Source of the DNA: Candidatus Ruminococcus avistercoris
GTDB taxonomy: Bacteria > Bacillota > Clostridia > Lachnospirales > Lachnospiraceae
Assembly: GCA_019120315.1 (NCBI GenBank)
Contig: DWVJ01000040.1
Span: 1-32,914 of the forward strand
DNA: 32,914 nt
Reading direction: 5' to 3'
Shown here: one piece after another, positions 1 through 7,430 of the stretch
How the letters are laid out: each line of letters starts with the position of its first letter
Numbering within the stretch: position 1 is the stretch's first letter
Notes under the pieces: generated by a model
Database searches by the model: none
Seen by the model: only the letters and a program-made list of their open reading frames with translations
What the model was told of the DNA's origin: nothing
Position numbers and translations under genes: made by a program

Positions 1-113
1 TTATCCTATTACTTAGTAAAAGTTGGAATATAAGTTGTAGAGCCGTATACGAGACCCGTACGTACGGTTCAATGGGAGGGGCGAGATTTTATTCTCCCTC
101 TACCCTATTATTT
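1..113 (+). mobile_element. Group II intron, 3' end (domains V and VI)
   Basis: Bases 40-70 fold as a group II intron domain V. The arm GAGCCGTA (40-47) pairs with TACGGTTC (63-70), TAC (48-50) pairs with GTA (58-60), and the two-base bulge CG sits at 61-62. The catalytic AGC triad is at 41-43. Bases 74-98 form the domain VI stem (GGGAG with CTCCC), followed by the pyrimidine-rich end CTACCCTATTAT. The domain V is 31 nt, slightly shorter than the usual 34. The rest of the intron, including any reverse-transcriptase ORF, lies left of the window. The exact 3' splice point near 110-113 is inferred from the consensus end and not proven. Confidence 0.85.
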
Positions 114-198
114 AAAACAAAACAGGACATACGGTGAACTTTTTTTAGCTAATATGGTTATATAAGATGTAATGTACTTTATGATTGGAGAAAACGCT

Positions 199-372
199 AT
201 GAAAGACAGTAAACTGATTCAGAAAATACATGGCGGAAATAAAGAGGCAGTTGGGATTGTTGTCGAACGATATTATGAGGATATTTACCGTTTTTGTCTG
301 TATATGGTTCAAATAGAGGATGATGCTTACGATATTGCTAAAGAAATATATGTAAAGATGGATTTTGAATAA
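199..372 (+). pseudogene. RNA polymerase sigma-70 family fragment (region 2 only)
   Basis: An ORF from ATG 199 encodes about 57 residues beginning MKDSKLIQKIHGGNKEAV, with the pattern of sigma-70 region 2 (acidic N-terminus, then ERYYEDIYRFCLYMV and DDAYDIAKEIY). It stops at 370 before regions 3 and 4, so the promoter-recognition half is absent. The same frame stays open past the stop for about 24 codons to another TAA at 445, suggesting a decayed gene. It lies directly behind the group II intron end, so intron insertion or recombination may have cut it. No function is expected. Confidence 0.5.
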
Positions 373-476
373 AAAGGAAATAGTGTCAAAAATATTCAAT
401 ATCAGGTTGTAAAAAGAGAATGGGATGCGTATAATTATATTGAATAAAAGAGGTAAAAGTGTCAAAAATTTTCAAT
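365..476 (+). repeat. Two tandem imperfect repeats with self-complementary ends
   Basis: Copy 1 (365-400) and copy 2 (440-476) share TTGAATAAAA, then GTGTCAAAAATwTTCAAT. In each, the left arm TTGAA is complementary to the right arm TTCAA, so each unit could form a hairpin of about 36 nt. The copies are 75 bp apart and begin at in-frame GAATAA stops. The second ends directly at the ribosome binding site of the ATPase gene. Function is unknown; they could be a tandem duplication or a binding site. Confidence 0.5.
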
Positions 477-492
477 TAAAGGAGAGATGAGG

Positions 493-1746
493 ATGGAAAT
501 CAAACGAGATAAATATCTTCAGGATCTGATCAACCGGATGCATAACCAAATGATAAAAGTAGTGACGGGTGTGAGAAGATCAGGGAAGTCCTATCTCATT
601 TTTCACATATTTCAGAATTACCTGTTGGAGCAGGGGATATCTGAATCCCATATTATCCGGATTGAGCTGGATCAGAGAAAGCACAGGCAGTACCGTGATC
701 CGGACGTTATTCTGGAATATATAGAATCCTGCATTCAGGATCAGGAGATGTATTATATTCTGCTGGATGAGGTGCAGCTTTTAAATGAATTTGAAGAAGT
801 ATTAAATTCGCTTCTGCATATTGACAATGCAGATGTGTATGTGACAAGAAGCAATTCCAGATTTCTCTCTAAAGATATCATAACGGAATTTCGCGGCAGA
901 GGAGATGAAATCCATATTTTTCCGCTGACATTCAAAGAATTTATGCAGGTGTACGAGGGTGATATCTATCGCGGATGGGCAGATTATATGCTGTATGGAG
1001 GACTTCCTCTTACCGTGACCATGAGGACAGAGGAACAGAAAATTTCTTACCTGACAAGCCTGTTTGAAGAAACTTATCTGAAAGATATTATTGAGAGGCA
1101 TCATATTGAAAAGCCCCAGGAACTGGAAGATCTGGTCAATATTCTTGCATCGGCGATCGGATCTCTTACCAATGTACCGAAAATCGAATCTACATTCAGG
1201 AGCGTGCTGCAATCAAAGATCAGCGGAAATACCATCCGTCAGTATATCGAGTACCTGGAAGATGCTTTTATTATCCACAAGGCCAATCGGTATAATGTGA
1301 AAGGAAGAAAATATATCGGGACTCCTGTAAAATATTATTTCGAAGATGTGGGACTTAGAAATGCCAGGCTGGGGTTCCGGCAGGTCGAAGAGACACATCT
1401 TATGGAAAATATTATTTACAATGAACTTAGGAGCCGCGGGTACGCAGTGGACGTGGGAATTGTGGAAAAACGGAAGAAGGATGCATCGGGAAAAGCAGAA
1501 CGCAAACAACTGGAAATTGATTTTGTTGCGAACAAAGGCAATCAGAGATATTATATCCAGTCCGCTTTTGCCATACCTGATGAACACAAGCAGAAGCAGG
1601 AAAAAATGTCGCTCCTCCAGGTCAAAGATTCTTTTAAAAAGATTATTGTGGTGAAAGATGTGGTGAATGTGCTACGGGATGAGAATGGGATTACGACAAT
1701 GAGTGTGTATGATTTCCTGTTAAAGGACAATAGTCTGGAATTGTAA
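493..1746 (+). CDS. AAA ATPase with DUF4143 domain (AAA_14 family)
   Basis: This is a protein of about 417 residues. It has a Walker A motif near the N-terminus (GVRRSGKSYL) and a Walker B motif (YYILLDEVQ) near residues 92-100. A SxFRGRGDEIHIFPLTFKEF stretch is typical of AAA_14 proteins. The C-terminal half matches the DUF4143 type, with a nuclease-like region (LEIDFVANKG, then YYIQSAFAI) resembling a restriction-endonuclease fold. The family is common and mostly uncharacterised, and a role with toxin-antitoxin or DNA has been suggested for some members. I chose ATG 493 over ATG 487 because the GGAG at 481-484 is then 8 nt away. It stands alone, 73 bp before the next gene. Confidence 0.85.
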   Translation: MEIKRDKYLQDLINRMHNQMIKVVTGVRRSGKSYLIFHIFQNYLLEQGISESHIIRIELDQRKHRQYRDPDVILEYIESCIQDQEMYYILLDEVQLLNEFEEVLNSLLHIDNADVYVTRSNSRFLSKDIITEFRGRGDEIHIFPLTFKEFMQVYEGDIYRGWADYMLYGGLPLTVTMRTEEQKISYLTSLFEETYLKDIIERHHIEKPQELEDLVNILASAIGSLTNVPKIESTFRSVLQSKISGNTIRQYIEYLEDAFIIHKANRYNVKGRKYIGTPVKYYFEDVGLRNARLGFRQVEETHLMENIIYNELRSRGYAVDVGIVEKRKKDASGKAERKQLEIDFVANKGNQRYYIQSAFAIPDEHKQKQEKMSLLQVKDSFKKIIVVKDVVNVLRDENGITTMSVYDFLLKDNSLEL

Positions 1747-1819
1747 TATATAGTTGTTTATATCAGAGATATATCCCGACTCGCAAATCTATGTTATGAT
1801 AAAATAAGGCGGTGATGAA

Positions 1820-2983
1820 ATGTATCTTCAATGTACAAAAAAGATGCTCGATAAAATGAATATGGAAAAAATCAAAATGCTTCCGATGGATGACTGTGAT
1901 GATGGTGCAGACGGATTCTATTCATGGCATGTGAATTTGATTACTCTCAATCGGCGGAAGGCAATCGTATGCATGAATAATTTGACAAGGTATCCGATCG
2001 TTCTGTACCGTCCAAAGACAAGGGATATTGCTCATTTAGAGGAACGGGTAAAGGATGGGATCCGGGCGGCATTTTCGGAAGAAGGAGTACCGACAGATAT
2101 TGTGGAAGAATATCTCCAAAATTGTGGCAGTGCGGTATATTCAAAAACAGCGGGCAGAAGTCTTACTGCAAATTTGAACAAGACATGCGAGACAGTGGGG
2201 TATTATACAGAACTTCTGGATGAGGAGTCTGTGATACAAAGAAGGATCAGCCTGGCTCTGGGACGCTATATTGTAAAATTTGGCGATAAGTATGATTATT
2301 CTTCGGAGAGATTGTTCCGGGAGCTTTGTAAAATGAAAGGAATGCCGGAAGAAAACTGGGAGCAGATAATGCAGATTGAGAATTATCAGCTGAAAGTGAA
2401 GATTTTGCTTGACGGGCATGATATCTGGCGCCGTATTCTAATCCCTTCCCGGTGTACATTCAGGCATCTGCACCGGGTTATACAGGAAACTTTCGGCTGG
2501 TTTGATTATCATCTCCATGAGTTTACCGTACCGGATGATACATATGAACCAAAAGAATATACTCCGCAATATGCCTGGCCGATAAAAATACGGATAGTCG
2601 ACGGGGATGATCCGGAGGTTGAGGACTATCTGGAACCGGATGAGTATGAAGTGAGATACGATAACCGGACAAGCCTGAGAGAAATTTTCAGTGATACCGA
2701 ACGATGTCTCTATATGTATGATTTTGGAGATGACTGGATGCATGAGATTCTGCTGGAAAAAGTGAACGCTGACAGTCATAATCGATTTCCGGTTTTGATG
2801 GAAAGTAATGGAGAAAGACCTCCGGAAGATGTTGGAGGATCGGGCGGATTCGAAGAGTATTTGCGCATTGTTTCTGATCCTGAATCTCCGGAATATGAGT
2901 CTGTGGTCGAATGGTCTAAGATGACAAGAGCAAAAAAGAGGACGATTGAAGAGATCAACCGAAGTCTGCGGTTTTATCACTGA
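1820..2983 (+). CDS. DUF6933-like N-terminus fused to pRiA4b ORF-3-like domain
   Basis: This protein has 387 residues in two parts. The first ~150 residues begin MYLQCTKKMLDKM and contain FYSWHVNLITLNRRKAIVCM, the pattern of the small DUF6933 family. From about residue 190 (YQLKVKILLDGHDIWRRI) to the end it matches the plasmid pRiA4b ORF-3-like family, with the hallmark FRHLHRVIQETFGW and a late YDFGDDWMHEI. The latter family is found on plasmids and transposons, but its function is not established. The start ATG follows an AAGGCGGTG ribosome site at 1806-1813. It could be a mobile-DNA passenger, but nothing adjacent is clearly a transposon end. Confidence 0.8.
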   Translation: MYLQCTKKMLDKMNMEKIKMLPMDDCDDGADGFYSWHVNLITLNRRKAIVCMNNLTRYPIVLYRPKTRDIAHLEERVKDGIRAAFSEEGVPTDIVEEYLQNCGSAVYSKTAGRSLTANLNKTCETVGYYTELLDEESVIQRRISLALGRYIVKFGDKYDYSSERLFRELCKMKGMPEENWEQIMQIENYQLKVKILLDGHDIWRRILIPSRCTFRHLHRVIQETFGWFDYHLHEFTVPDDTYEPKEYTPQYAWPIKIRIVDGDDPEVEDYLEPDEYEVRYDNRTSLREIFSDTERCLYMYDFGDDWMHEILLEKVNADSHNRFPVLMESNGERPPEDVGGSGGFEEYLRIVSDPESPEYESVVEWSKMTRAKKRTIEEINRSLRFYH

Positions 2984-3015
2984 AATAGAGATTAATCACG
3001 AGAAGAGGAATGGAA

Positions 3016-3525
3016 ATGATTGCACCAAGCAAGATAAAATTTGAAGCGAAGAAAAAGAGAAGCGAAAATTATGAATTTCGCATTTTCCTGAAAGGAAATG
3101 CAGATGATAAAGAACTCGATGAGCAGTTCCGTAGACTGCATAAAGAGCTGTTTGCCGGGTATGACTGCAGCCGATGCAGAAATTGCTGTAAGATGTATCA
3201 TGGGAATATCCCGGAAGAAGATCTTGCCCAGGATGCGGAGTATATGGGACTTACAAAAGAGCAGTTTATAGAAAAATATCTAGCAGATAAAGACGGAGAA
3301 AACAGATATCAGACTCAAAACGCCCCCTGTGATTTTCTTGATGAGGATGGGAACTGTTGTCTGGGCGACTGCAGACCGGAAAGCTGTAAGAAATATCCAT
3401 ATACGGATCAGCAGGGCAGATGGGCGAGCCTTTACAGTGTGCTGGATGTGATTGAGGTTTGTCCGGTTGCGTTCGAGATTTATGAAAGACTGAAAGAAGA
3501 ATACGGGTGGAGATACAGGCGTTGA
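3016..3525 (+). CDS. YkgJ-family cysteine cluster protein
   Basis: This small soluble protein of about 169 residues has the YkgJ/CxxCxxCC-type zinc or iron cluster motif: CSRCRNCC near residues 54-61, then CDF, CCLGDC, CRPESCKKYP and a final CPVAFEI. Members of this family are thought to bind metal through these cysteines. Their reaction is unknown. ATG 3016 is preferred over ATG 3010 because AGAGG at 3004-3008 is then 7 nt upstream. The gene follows the pRiA4b-like gene by 32 bp on the same strand, so the two may be cotranscribed. Confidence 0.8.
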   Translation: MIAPSKIKFEAKKKRSENYEFRIFLKGNADDKELDEQFRRLHKELFAGYDCSRCRNCCKMYHGNIPEEDLAQDAEYMGLTKEQFIEKYLADKDGENRYQTQNAPCDFLDEDGNCCLGDCRPESCKKYPYTDQQGRWASLYSVLDVIEVCPVAFEIYERLKEEYGWRYRR

Positions 3526-3551
3526 ATTATATGAATTGTTTTTTATATTAT

Positions 3552-3582
3552 ATGTTCCGATAATTTTTTATTATCAGAACAT
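3552..3582 (+). other. Strong AT-rich inverted repeat (possible terminator or operator)
   Basis: ATGTTC (3552-3557) and GATAAT (3559-3564) pair with ATTATC (3570-3575) and GAACAT (3577-3582) around a T5 loop, with one C/A mismatch. This is 12 paired bases within 31 nt. It lies 27 nt after the YkgJ stop. No T-run follows it, so it is a poor intrinsic terminator on this strand; it may be an operator. Confidence 0.55.
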
Positions 3583-3603
3583 CGGATGAAAGGCGGTAAA
3601 AAA

Positions 3604-3642
3604 TATGAACCATATAATACAGAACGGAGAAAGCTTGGTTTA
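3604..3642 (+). CDS. Possible 12-residue peptide or truncated gene start
   Basis: ATG 3604 follows an AAAGGCGG ribosome site by 8 nt and opens a 12-codon frame (MNHIIQNGESLV) ending TAA at 3642. It lies just after the AT-rich inverted repeat. It may be a leader peptide or the start of a decayed gene. I recognise no homology, and so short a frame may arise by chance. The rest of 3643-3795 holds no gene that I can see. A Spo0A-box-like TGTCGAA at 3663-3669 is the only recognisable site there. Confidence 0.25.
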
Positions 3643-3795
3643 AACCAGGATTTTTCAATGTGTGTCGAATATAGTTAATCCTGCTGGTATATGGAGTTAA
3701 TTAATCATTGCAGAAAATAATGGAATTTCCCGGAACTGTCCTAGCGGTCGGAACTTCTGCATATATTGTAAAAACGCAATCACTGAGGTCTTTTT

Positions 3796-4086
3796 TTGAA
3801 GGATTATATAGAGGAAAGAGCGGTTGATATTGCAGAATATATTATTGAACACAATGCCACGGTGCGTCAGGCGGCAAAAGAGTTTGGGATCAGTAAATCG
3901 ACGGTTCATAAAGACGTGACCGACAGGCTGCTGAAAATCAATCCGGGACTGGCACAGGAAACCAGAAAGATTCTGGATACTAACAAATCAGAGCGGCATA
4001 TCCGGGGCGGCATGGCCACCCGGGAAAAATATCTGCACCGGCATGCGCAGGAAAAATGTTGCCAAGGAGAATTCTTTCCTCTATAA
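3796..4086 (+). CDS. spoIIID: Sporulation transcription factor SpoIIID
   Basis: This is a 96-residue DNA-binding protein. It starts MKDYIEERAVDIAEYIIEH, has a helix-turn-helix at about residues 24-43 (VRQAAKEFGISKSTVHKDVT), and contains the family block TNKSERHIRGGMATREKYL. SpoIIID acts in the mother cell with sigma-E to switch genes on and off during sporulation. The start is TTG with GAGGT a few bases upstream; no ATG fits. A Spo0A-box-like TGTCGAA lies at 3663-3669 and a CATATATT, resembling a sigma-E -10, lies near 3758. Both are only suggestive. The last codons overlap the guaA promoter. Confidence 0.93.
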   Translation: MKDYIEERAVDIAEYIIEHNATVRQAAKEFGISKSTVHKDVTDRLLKINPGLAQETRKILDTNKSERHIRGGMATREKYLHRHAQEKCCQGEFFPL

Positions 4087-4087
4087 T
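4059..4087 (+). promoter_or_regulatory. Sigma-A type promoter for guaA, inside the 3' end of spoIIID
   Basis: The -35 is TTGCCA (4059-4064), the spacer is 17 bp and the -10 is TATAAT (4082-4087). The predicted transcript starts near 4094 and has about 38 nt of leader before the guaA GTG. The promoter lies over the last codons of spoIIID, so guaA need not depend on sporulation transcription. No riboswitch fits in the short leader. Confidence 0.75.
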
Positions 4088-4131
4088 AAAAAGGATTGCA
4101 GAGAGGAAATTTACAGTCAGGAGGAAAATAC

Positions 4132-5673
4132 GTGGAAAGAGAAATGATCATTGTCCTGGATTTTGGCGGACAGTACAATCAGCTGATTGCCAGGAGAGTT
4201 CGGGAATGCAACGTATATGCAGAGGTACACCCCTATACACTTGACATTGAGAAAATAAAACAAATGAACCCCAAAGGGATTATTTTCACAGGCGGTCCCA
4301 ACAGTGTTTACGGAGAAGACGCGCCCAGGTACAGCCCCGGGATTTTCGAACTTGGCATTCCGATTCTGGGTATCTGTTATGGATCACAGCTGATGGCATA
4401 TCTGCTGGGCGGCAAGGTGGAGACAGCACCGGTAAGCGAATATGGCAAAACCGAGGTGGATGTGGATAAAAGTTCAGTGCTTTTTAAAGAAGTCTCCTCA
4501 AAAACCATCTGTTGGATGAGCCATACCGATTATATTTCTCAGGCGCCGGAAGGATTTAAGGTAACGGCCTCTACGCCGGTATGTCCGGTAGCGGCTATGG
4601 AGAATTCCAGCCGCAGGCTGTATGCGACGCAGTTCCATCCGGAGGTAATGCATACCAGGGAAGGAAAGAAGATGCTGGCCAGTTTCGTCTATGACGTCTG
4701 TGGATGCAGCGGAAGCTGGAAAATGGATTCCTTTGTGGAGGAGTCTATAAAAGCTATCCGTGAGAAAGTCGGAGACGGAAAGGTGCTTTGTGCACTGTCC
4801 GGTGGTGTGGACTCCTCTGTCGCCGCTGTTATGATGGCCAAAGCCATCGGCAAGCAGCTGACCTGTGTCTTTGTAGATCATGGCCTGCTGCGAAAAAATG
4901 AAGGCGATGAGGTGGAAGCGGTATTTGGTCCGGACGGGCCCTATGACCTGAATTTCATCCGGGTTAACGCTCAGGATCGGTTTTATGAAAAACTGGCCGG
5001 GGTTTCAGAACCGGAAGAAAAGAGAAAAATTATCGGCGAAGAATTTATCCGGGTATTTGAAGAAGAAGCTAAGAAAATCGGAGCCGTGGATTTTCTGGTA
5101 CAGGGAACTATCTATCCTGACGTCATCGAGTCGGGTCTTGGAAAATCTGCCGTAATCAAGAGCCACCATAATGTAGGCGGGCTGCCGGATTACGTGGATT
5201 TCAAAGAAATCATCGAGCCGCTGCGGCTGCTCTTTAAAGATGAAGTCCGTAAAGCAGGACTGGAACTGGGTATTCCGGAGTATCTGGTATTTCGCCAGCC
5301 CTTCCCGGGACCGGGCCTTGGCATTCGAATCGTCGGCGAGGTAACGGCAGAAAAGGTAAAGATTGTGCAGGATGCAGATGCCATCTATCGGGAGGAAATC
5401 GCAAAAGCAGGCGTGGATCAGGATCTGGGCCAGTATTTTGCAGGCCTGACGAATATGCGTTCAGTGGGTGTCATGGGAGATGAGAGAACCTATGATTATG
5501 CGGTTGCACTGCGCGCCGTCACCACCAGTGATTTTATGACGGCGGAGGCTGCAGAAATCCCGTATGAGGTATTGTTTAAGGTTACCAATCGGATTATCAA
5601 TGAGGTGAAAGGGGTTAACCGAGTCATGTATGATCTGACTTCCAAGCCCCCGGGAACGATAGAGTTCGAGTAA
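4132..5673 (+). CDS. guaA: GMP synthase (glutamine-hydrolysing), full length
   Basis: This 513-residue cytosolic enzyme converts XMP, ATP and glutamine to GMP, the last step of guanine nucleotide synthesis. The class I glutamine amidotransferase domain comes first, with the nucleophile Cys in GICYGS (about residue 82) and the His/Glu pair in QFHPEV (about 170/172). The ATP-pyrophosphatase P-loop SGGVDSS is near 223-229. The C-terminal dimerisation domain carries [12 protein letters not shown] and ends [12 protein letters not shown] 4132 is chosen because AGGAGG (4119-4124) is 7 nt upstream; ATG 4144 is in frame but too far from it. A second, glutaminase-less paralogue lies at 18236. Confidence 0.95.
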   Translation: MEREMIIVLDFGGQYNQLIARRVRECNVYAEVHPYTLDIEKIKQMNPKGIIFTGGPNSVYGEDAPRYSPGIFELGIPILGICYGSQLMAYLLGGKVETAPVSEYGKTEVDVDKSSVLFKEVSSKTICWMSHTDYISQAPEGFKVTASTPVCPVAAMENSSRRLYATQFHPEVMHTREGKKMLASFVYDVCGCSGSWKMDSFVEESIKAIREKVGDGKVLCALSGGVDSSVAAVMMAKAIGKQLTCVFVDHGLLRKNEGDEVEAVFGPDGPYDLNFIRVNAQDRFYEKLAGVSEPEEKRKIIGEEFIRVFEEEAKKIGAVDFLVQGTIYPDVIESGLGKSAVIKSHHNVGGLPDYVDFKEIIEPLRLLFKDEVRKAGLELGIPEYLVFRQPFPGPGLGIRIVGEVTAEKVKIVQDADAIYREEIAKAGVDQDLGQYFAGLTNMRSVGVMGDERTYDYAVALRAVTTSDFMTAEAAEIPYEVLFKVTNRIINEVKGVNRVMYDLTSKPPGTIEFE

Positions 5674-5680
5674 CAGACAG

Positions 5681-5719
5681 AACCCCGGAAATGCTGATAT
5701 AATGGGCATTTCCGGGGTT
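5681..5719 (+). terminator. Rho-independent terminator of guaA
   Basis: AACCCCGGAAATGC (5681-5694) pairs perfectly with GCATTTCCGGGGTT (5706-5719) around an 11-nt loop, 8 bases after the guaA stop. The following tract (TTGATTTATG) is only moderately T-rich. Confidence 0.8.
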
Positions 5720-5748
5720 GATTTATGTCCTTTGGCTCTAAAATGGCT

Positions 5749-5967
5749 CTAATTGTTTTTGGTGCAGTTATTTTCGGAATAATAGCGGAAGGCTTTTACG
5801 ATATATTCGCTGCTTCCCGTACCATGTTTTGTGTCAAATACTTTGCTTAGATAATCATTAGAATAAGTGCCAATCATCATCCGGCAATAATTTTCTGCAC
5901 TTCCGATCAGAAGTTTTGGGGCAGTGGTCTGAGCGTTGGGAGTGTCCCAAAGTGGCCCTGTTGACAA
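5749..5967 (-). pseudogene. Fragment, possibly the C-terminus of a TipAS-type regulator
   Basis: A 72-residue frame ends YLSKVFDTKHGTGSSEYIVK followed by AFRYYSENN. The pattern resembles the C-terminal end of the TipAS effector domain found on MerR-type regulators (xxRFxxxxDxxGxGTAEFxxxAIxxYC). The N-terminal DNA-binding part is not present, so this would be a remnant. The resemblance is by eye and weak; it could be a non-coding frame. It abuts the ATPase remnant on the same strand. Confidence 0.3.
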
Positions 5968-5968
5968 A

Positions 5969-6163
5969 CTAAAAAGAAATGGCTTTCTGTATGGCGCTAA
6001 TCATTACCAAGACACTTCTTATTCCATCTCCCTGCGTATCTAATAGCGGATACCCAGATATTTGATCAAATGATTCCTGCGGGTTATTCGAAATAAGAGA
6101 GAAATCCTCCCCTACCTTGAATTCCGGTGTTCCTAAATTGAATGGATTAAGGAATATATTTAC
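5969..6163 (-). pseudogene. C-terminal remnant of an AAA-type ATPase
   Basis: A minus-strand frame without a start codon, too short to stand out as an ORF, encodes about 64 residues. It contains VNIFLNPFNLGTPEFKVGE, then SGYPLLDTQGDGIRSVLVMI and a stop at 5969. The LDTQGDGIRS block resembles the conserved segment before the Walker B region of AAA_21 ATPases of the OLD/DUF2813 kind. A TAG lies directly upstream, so the remainder is lost. It is a relic of an accessory gene, possibly a defence ATPase. Confidence 0.45.
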
Positions 6164-6206
6164 GGACTAAAGAAGAAATAGTATTAAACTATTCTACAAC
6201 TCATTA

Positions 6207-6235
6207 TTGACACGTAACGACAAATACGTTACAAT
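6207..6235 (+). promoter_or_regulatory. Promoter and operator of the dinJ-like antitoxin gene
   Basis: Consensus -35 TTGACA (6207-6212), a 17-bp spacer and -10 TACAAT (6230-6235). The inverted repeat GTAACG (6214-6219) / CGTTAC (6227-6232), with a 7-nt centre, lies between and over these boxes. This is where RelB/DinJ antitoxins usually bind to repress their own operon. Confidence 0.75.
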
Positions 6236-6259
6236 TAGAACATAAACGGAGGTGACATT

Positions 6260-6565
6260 ATGGAGAAATCAGCAACACTTAATCTAAGGATTAATCCCAC
6301 ATTAAAATCAGAGGCAGAGACAGTTCTTTCGCGTCTGGGCATACCAATGTCAACGGCTGTCGATATGTTTCTGAATCAAGTAGTTTTAGTTGGAGGGATT
6401 CCGTTTTCCGTTACGCTTCCAAAGGCACCGGCAGATATAGATGCCTCTCAGATGACAGATGCGGCTCTTCATGCGAAACTTCAGAAAGGTTATGATGATT
6501 ACAGAGCCGGAAGGACAGAGAACGCTGCAGAAGCATTCAAAAAGTTTAGGGAGACTCATAGGTGA
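6260..6565 (+). CDS. RelB/DinJ family antitoxin
   Basis: This 101-residue protein has an N-terminal ribbon-helix-helix (ATLNLRINPTLKSEAETVLS) followed by the DinJ family block GIPMSTAVDMFLNQVVLVGG and IPFSV. Such antitoxins neutralise a RelE/YafQ-type mRNA-cleaving toxin and repress their own promoter. The ribosome site GGAGGTGA precedes the ATG. The stop overlaps the ATG of the next frame by one base, the usual antitoxin-toxin coupling, but that toxin is broken. It is therefore an orphan antitoxin, which could still act against a toxin from elsewhere. Confidence 0.85.
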   Translation: MEKSATLNLRINPTLKSEAETVLSRLGIPMSTAVDMFLNQVVLVGGIPFSVTLPKAPADIDASQMTDAALHAKLQKGYDDYRAGRTENAAEAFKKFRETHR

Positions 6566-6700
6566 TGGAAAAATGGACTGTAGAAATTACTCAGACAGCC
6601 CTTGACGATATGGCAGGTGGTCTTTGAGATCATCTGCTGTATTTAAAATCAGAAGGAGTATTTAAAAATTTACCGTGTGATCAACCGATATCAGGATATA
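6565..6700 (+). pseudogene. RelE/ParE-family toxin remnant
   Basis: ATG 6565 overlaps the antitoxin stop and reads MEKWTVEITQTALDDMAGGL, the typical beginning of a RelE/YafQ-type toxin, then stops at TGA 6625-6627. The same frame continues past the stop with DHLLYLKSEGVFKNL, also toxin-like, before losing resemblance. The catalytic C-terminal strand and its basic residues cannot be recognised. The toxin is inactivated by a nonsense change and probably a deletion. The end position is approximate. Confidence 0.6.
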
Positions 6701-6751
6701 ACAAGAATTTTTGATCGATAACACAAACATACCCCTGAAACGAGGTGCGAA

Positions 6752-7309
6752 ATGATAGAAGTAGAGATTAAACTTGCCGTGACGGATTCTGTTGACGTCC
6801 GCACAAAGCTTTTGCAGCTTGGGTTTGTGGAGAACAGAAAAATAGAAGAGCACGATATCTATTTTGATAATGAAAAAGGGTATGTTCGGGAGAACGGATG
6901 CGCCCTGCGGGTTCGAGAAACGAAAGATTTGTACAGCAAAAGAGTTAATGCACAGATTAACTTTAAAGGGAAGAAACTGGACAGCCAGACGATGACCAGA
7001 CAGGAACTGGAGACCAGCGTGGAGAATGCAGATGTGTGCAGGAGAATCCTGGAGGGGATCGGTTATAATCCGGTTATTCCCAAGGTGGTAAAAATACGTC
7101 AGATGCTGCAAAAGGGTAAGGTGACGGCTTGTCTGGACCAGGTACAGGATCTGGGAGATTTTCTGGAACTTGAGATTCTGGTGGAAACGGAAGAGGAAAG
7201 AGAAGATGCCCTTGGAAGAATAGAAGATATCCTGAAGCAGTTGGGATATTCTATTGGAGATACGTTACAAACATCTTATTTATCGATGCTGCAGAAGAAA
7301 ATCTTGTAA
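6752..7309 (+). CDS. CYTH-domain protein (class IV adenylate cyclase / triphosphatase family)
   Basis: This 185-residue protein opens with the CYTH signature ExExK (MIEVEIKLAV). It keeps the alternating basic and acidic strands of the triphosphate tunnel: YVRENGCALRVRE, INFKGKK, TRQELET, CLDQVQDLGDFLELEI. Proteins of this fold act on triphosphates such as ATP, tripolyphosphate or thiamine triphosphate, using divalent metals. In Firmicutes many are annotated as class IV adenylate cyclase (CyaB), but the sequence cannot tell cyclase from triphosphatase. The ATG follows GAGGTG by 4 nt. It has no obvious operon partner. Confidence 0.85.
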   Translation: MIEVEIKLAVTDSVDVRTKLLQLGFVENRKIEEHDIYFDNEKGYVRENGCALRVRETKDLYSKRVNAQINFKGKKLDSQTMTRQELETSVENADVCRRILEGIGYNPVIPKVVKIRQMLQKGKVTACLDQVQDLGDFLELEILVETEEEREDALGRIEDILKQLGYSIGDTLQTSYLSMLQKKIL

Positions 7310-7327
7310 AGTTCAATCAGCAATTGA

Positions 7328-7356
7328 ATGACAGGGATATGGTTCTGTGTTATCAT
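7328..7356 (+). promoter_or_regulatory. Candidate promoter for the XRE-PIN-PPC-jet gene set
   Basis: ATGACA (7328-7333), a 17-bp spacer and TATCAT (7351-7356) match the sigma-A consensus moderately, about 75 bp before the XRE gene. No better candidate is seen between 7310 and 7430, and no obvious promoter lies between this gene and jetA. Confidence 0.4.
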
Positions 7357-7430
7357 GATTATGAAAATAAAATGTGACTGTAAGTGATGAGTTATCGTGA
7401 AGAACGGAATTTATAAGGGAAGGGATCAGT

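Noticed and set aside
145-465. Minus-strand ORF of 106 codons
   Set aside because: It is a low-complexity, AT-driven frame opposite the sigma-factor fragment and the repeats, with no ribosome site or recognisable domain.
3552-3582. Intrinsic terminator of the YkgJ gene
   Set aside because: The stem is strong but no T-run follows it; the next bases are CGGATGAAAGG. Kept as an unassigned inverted repeat.
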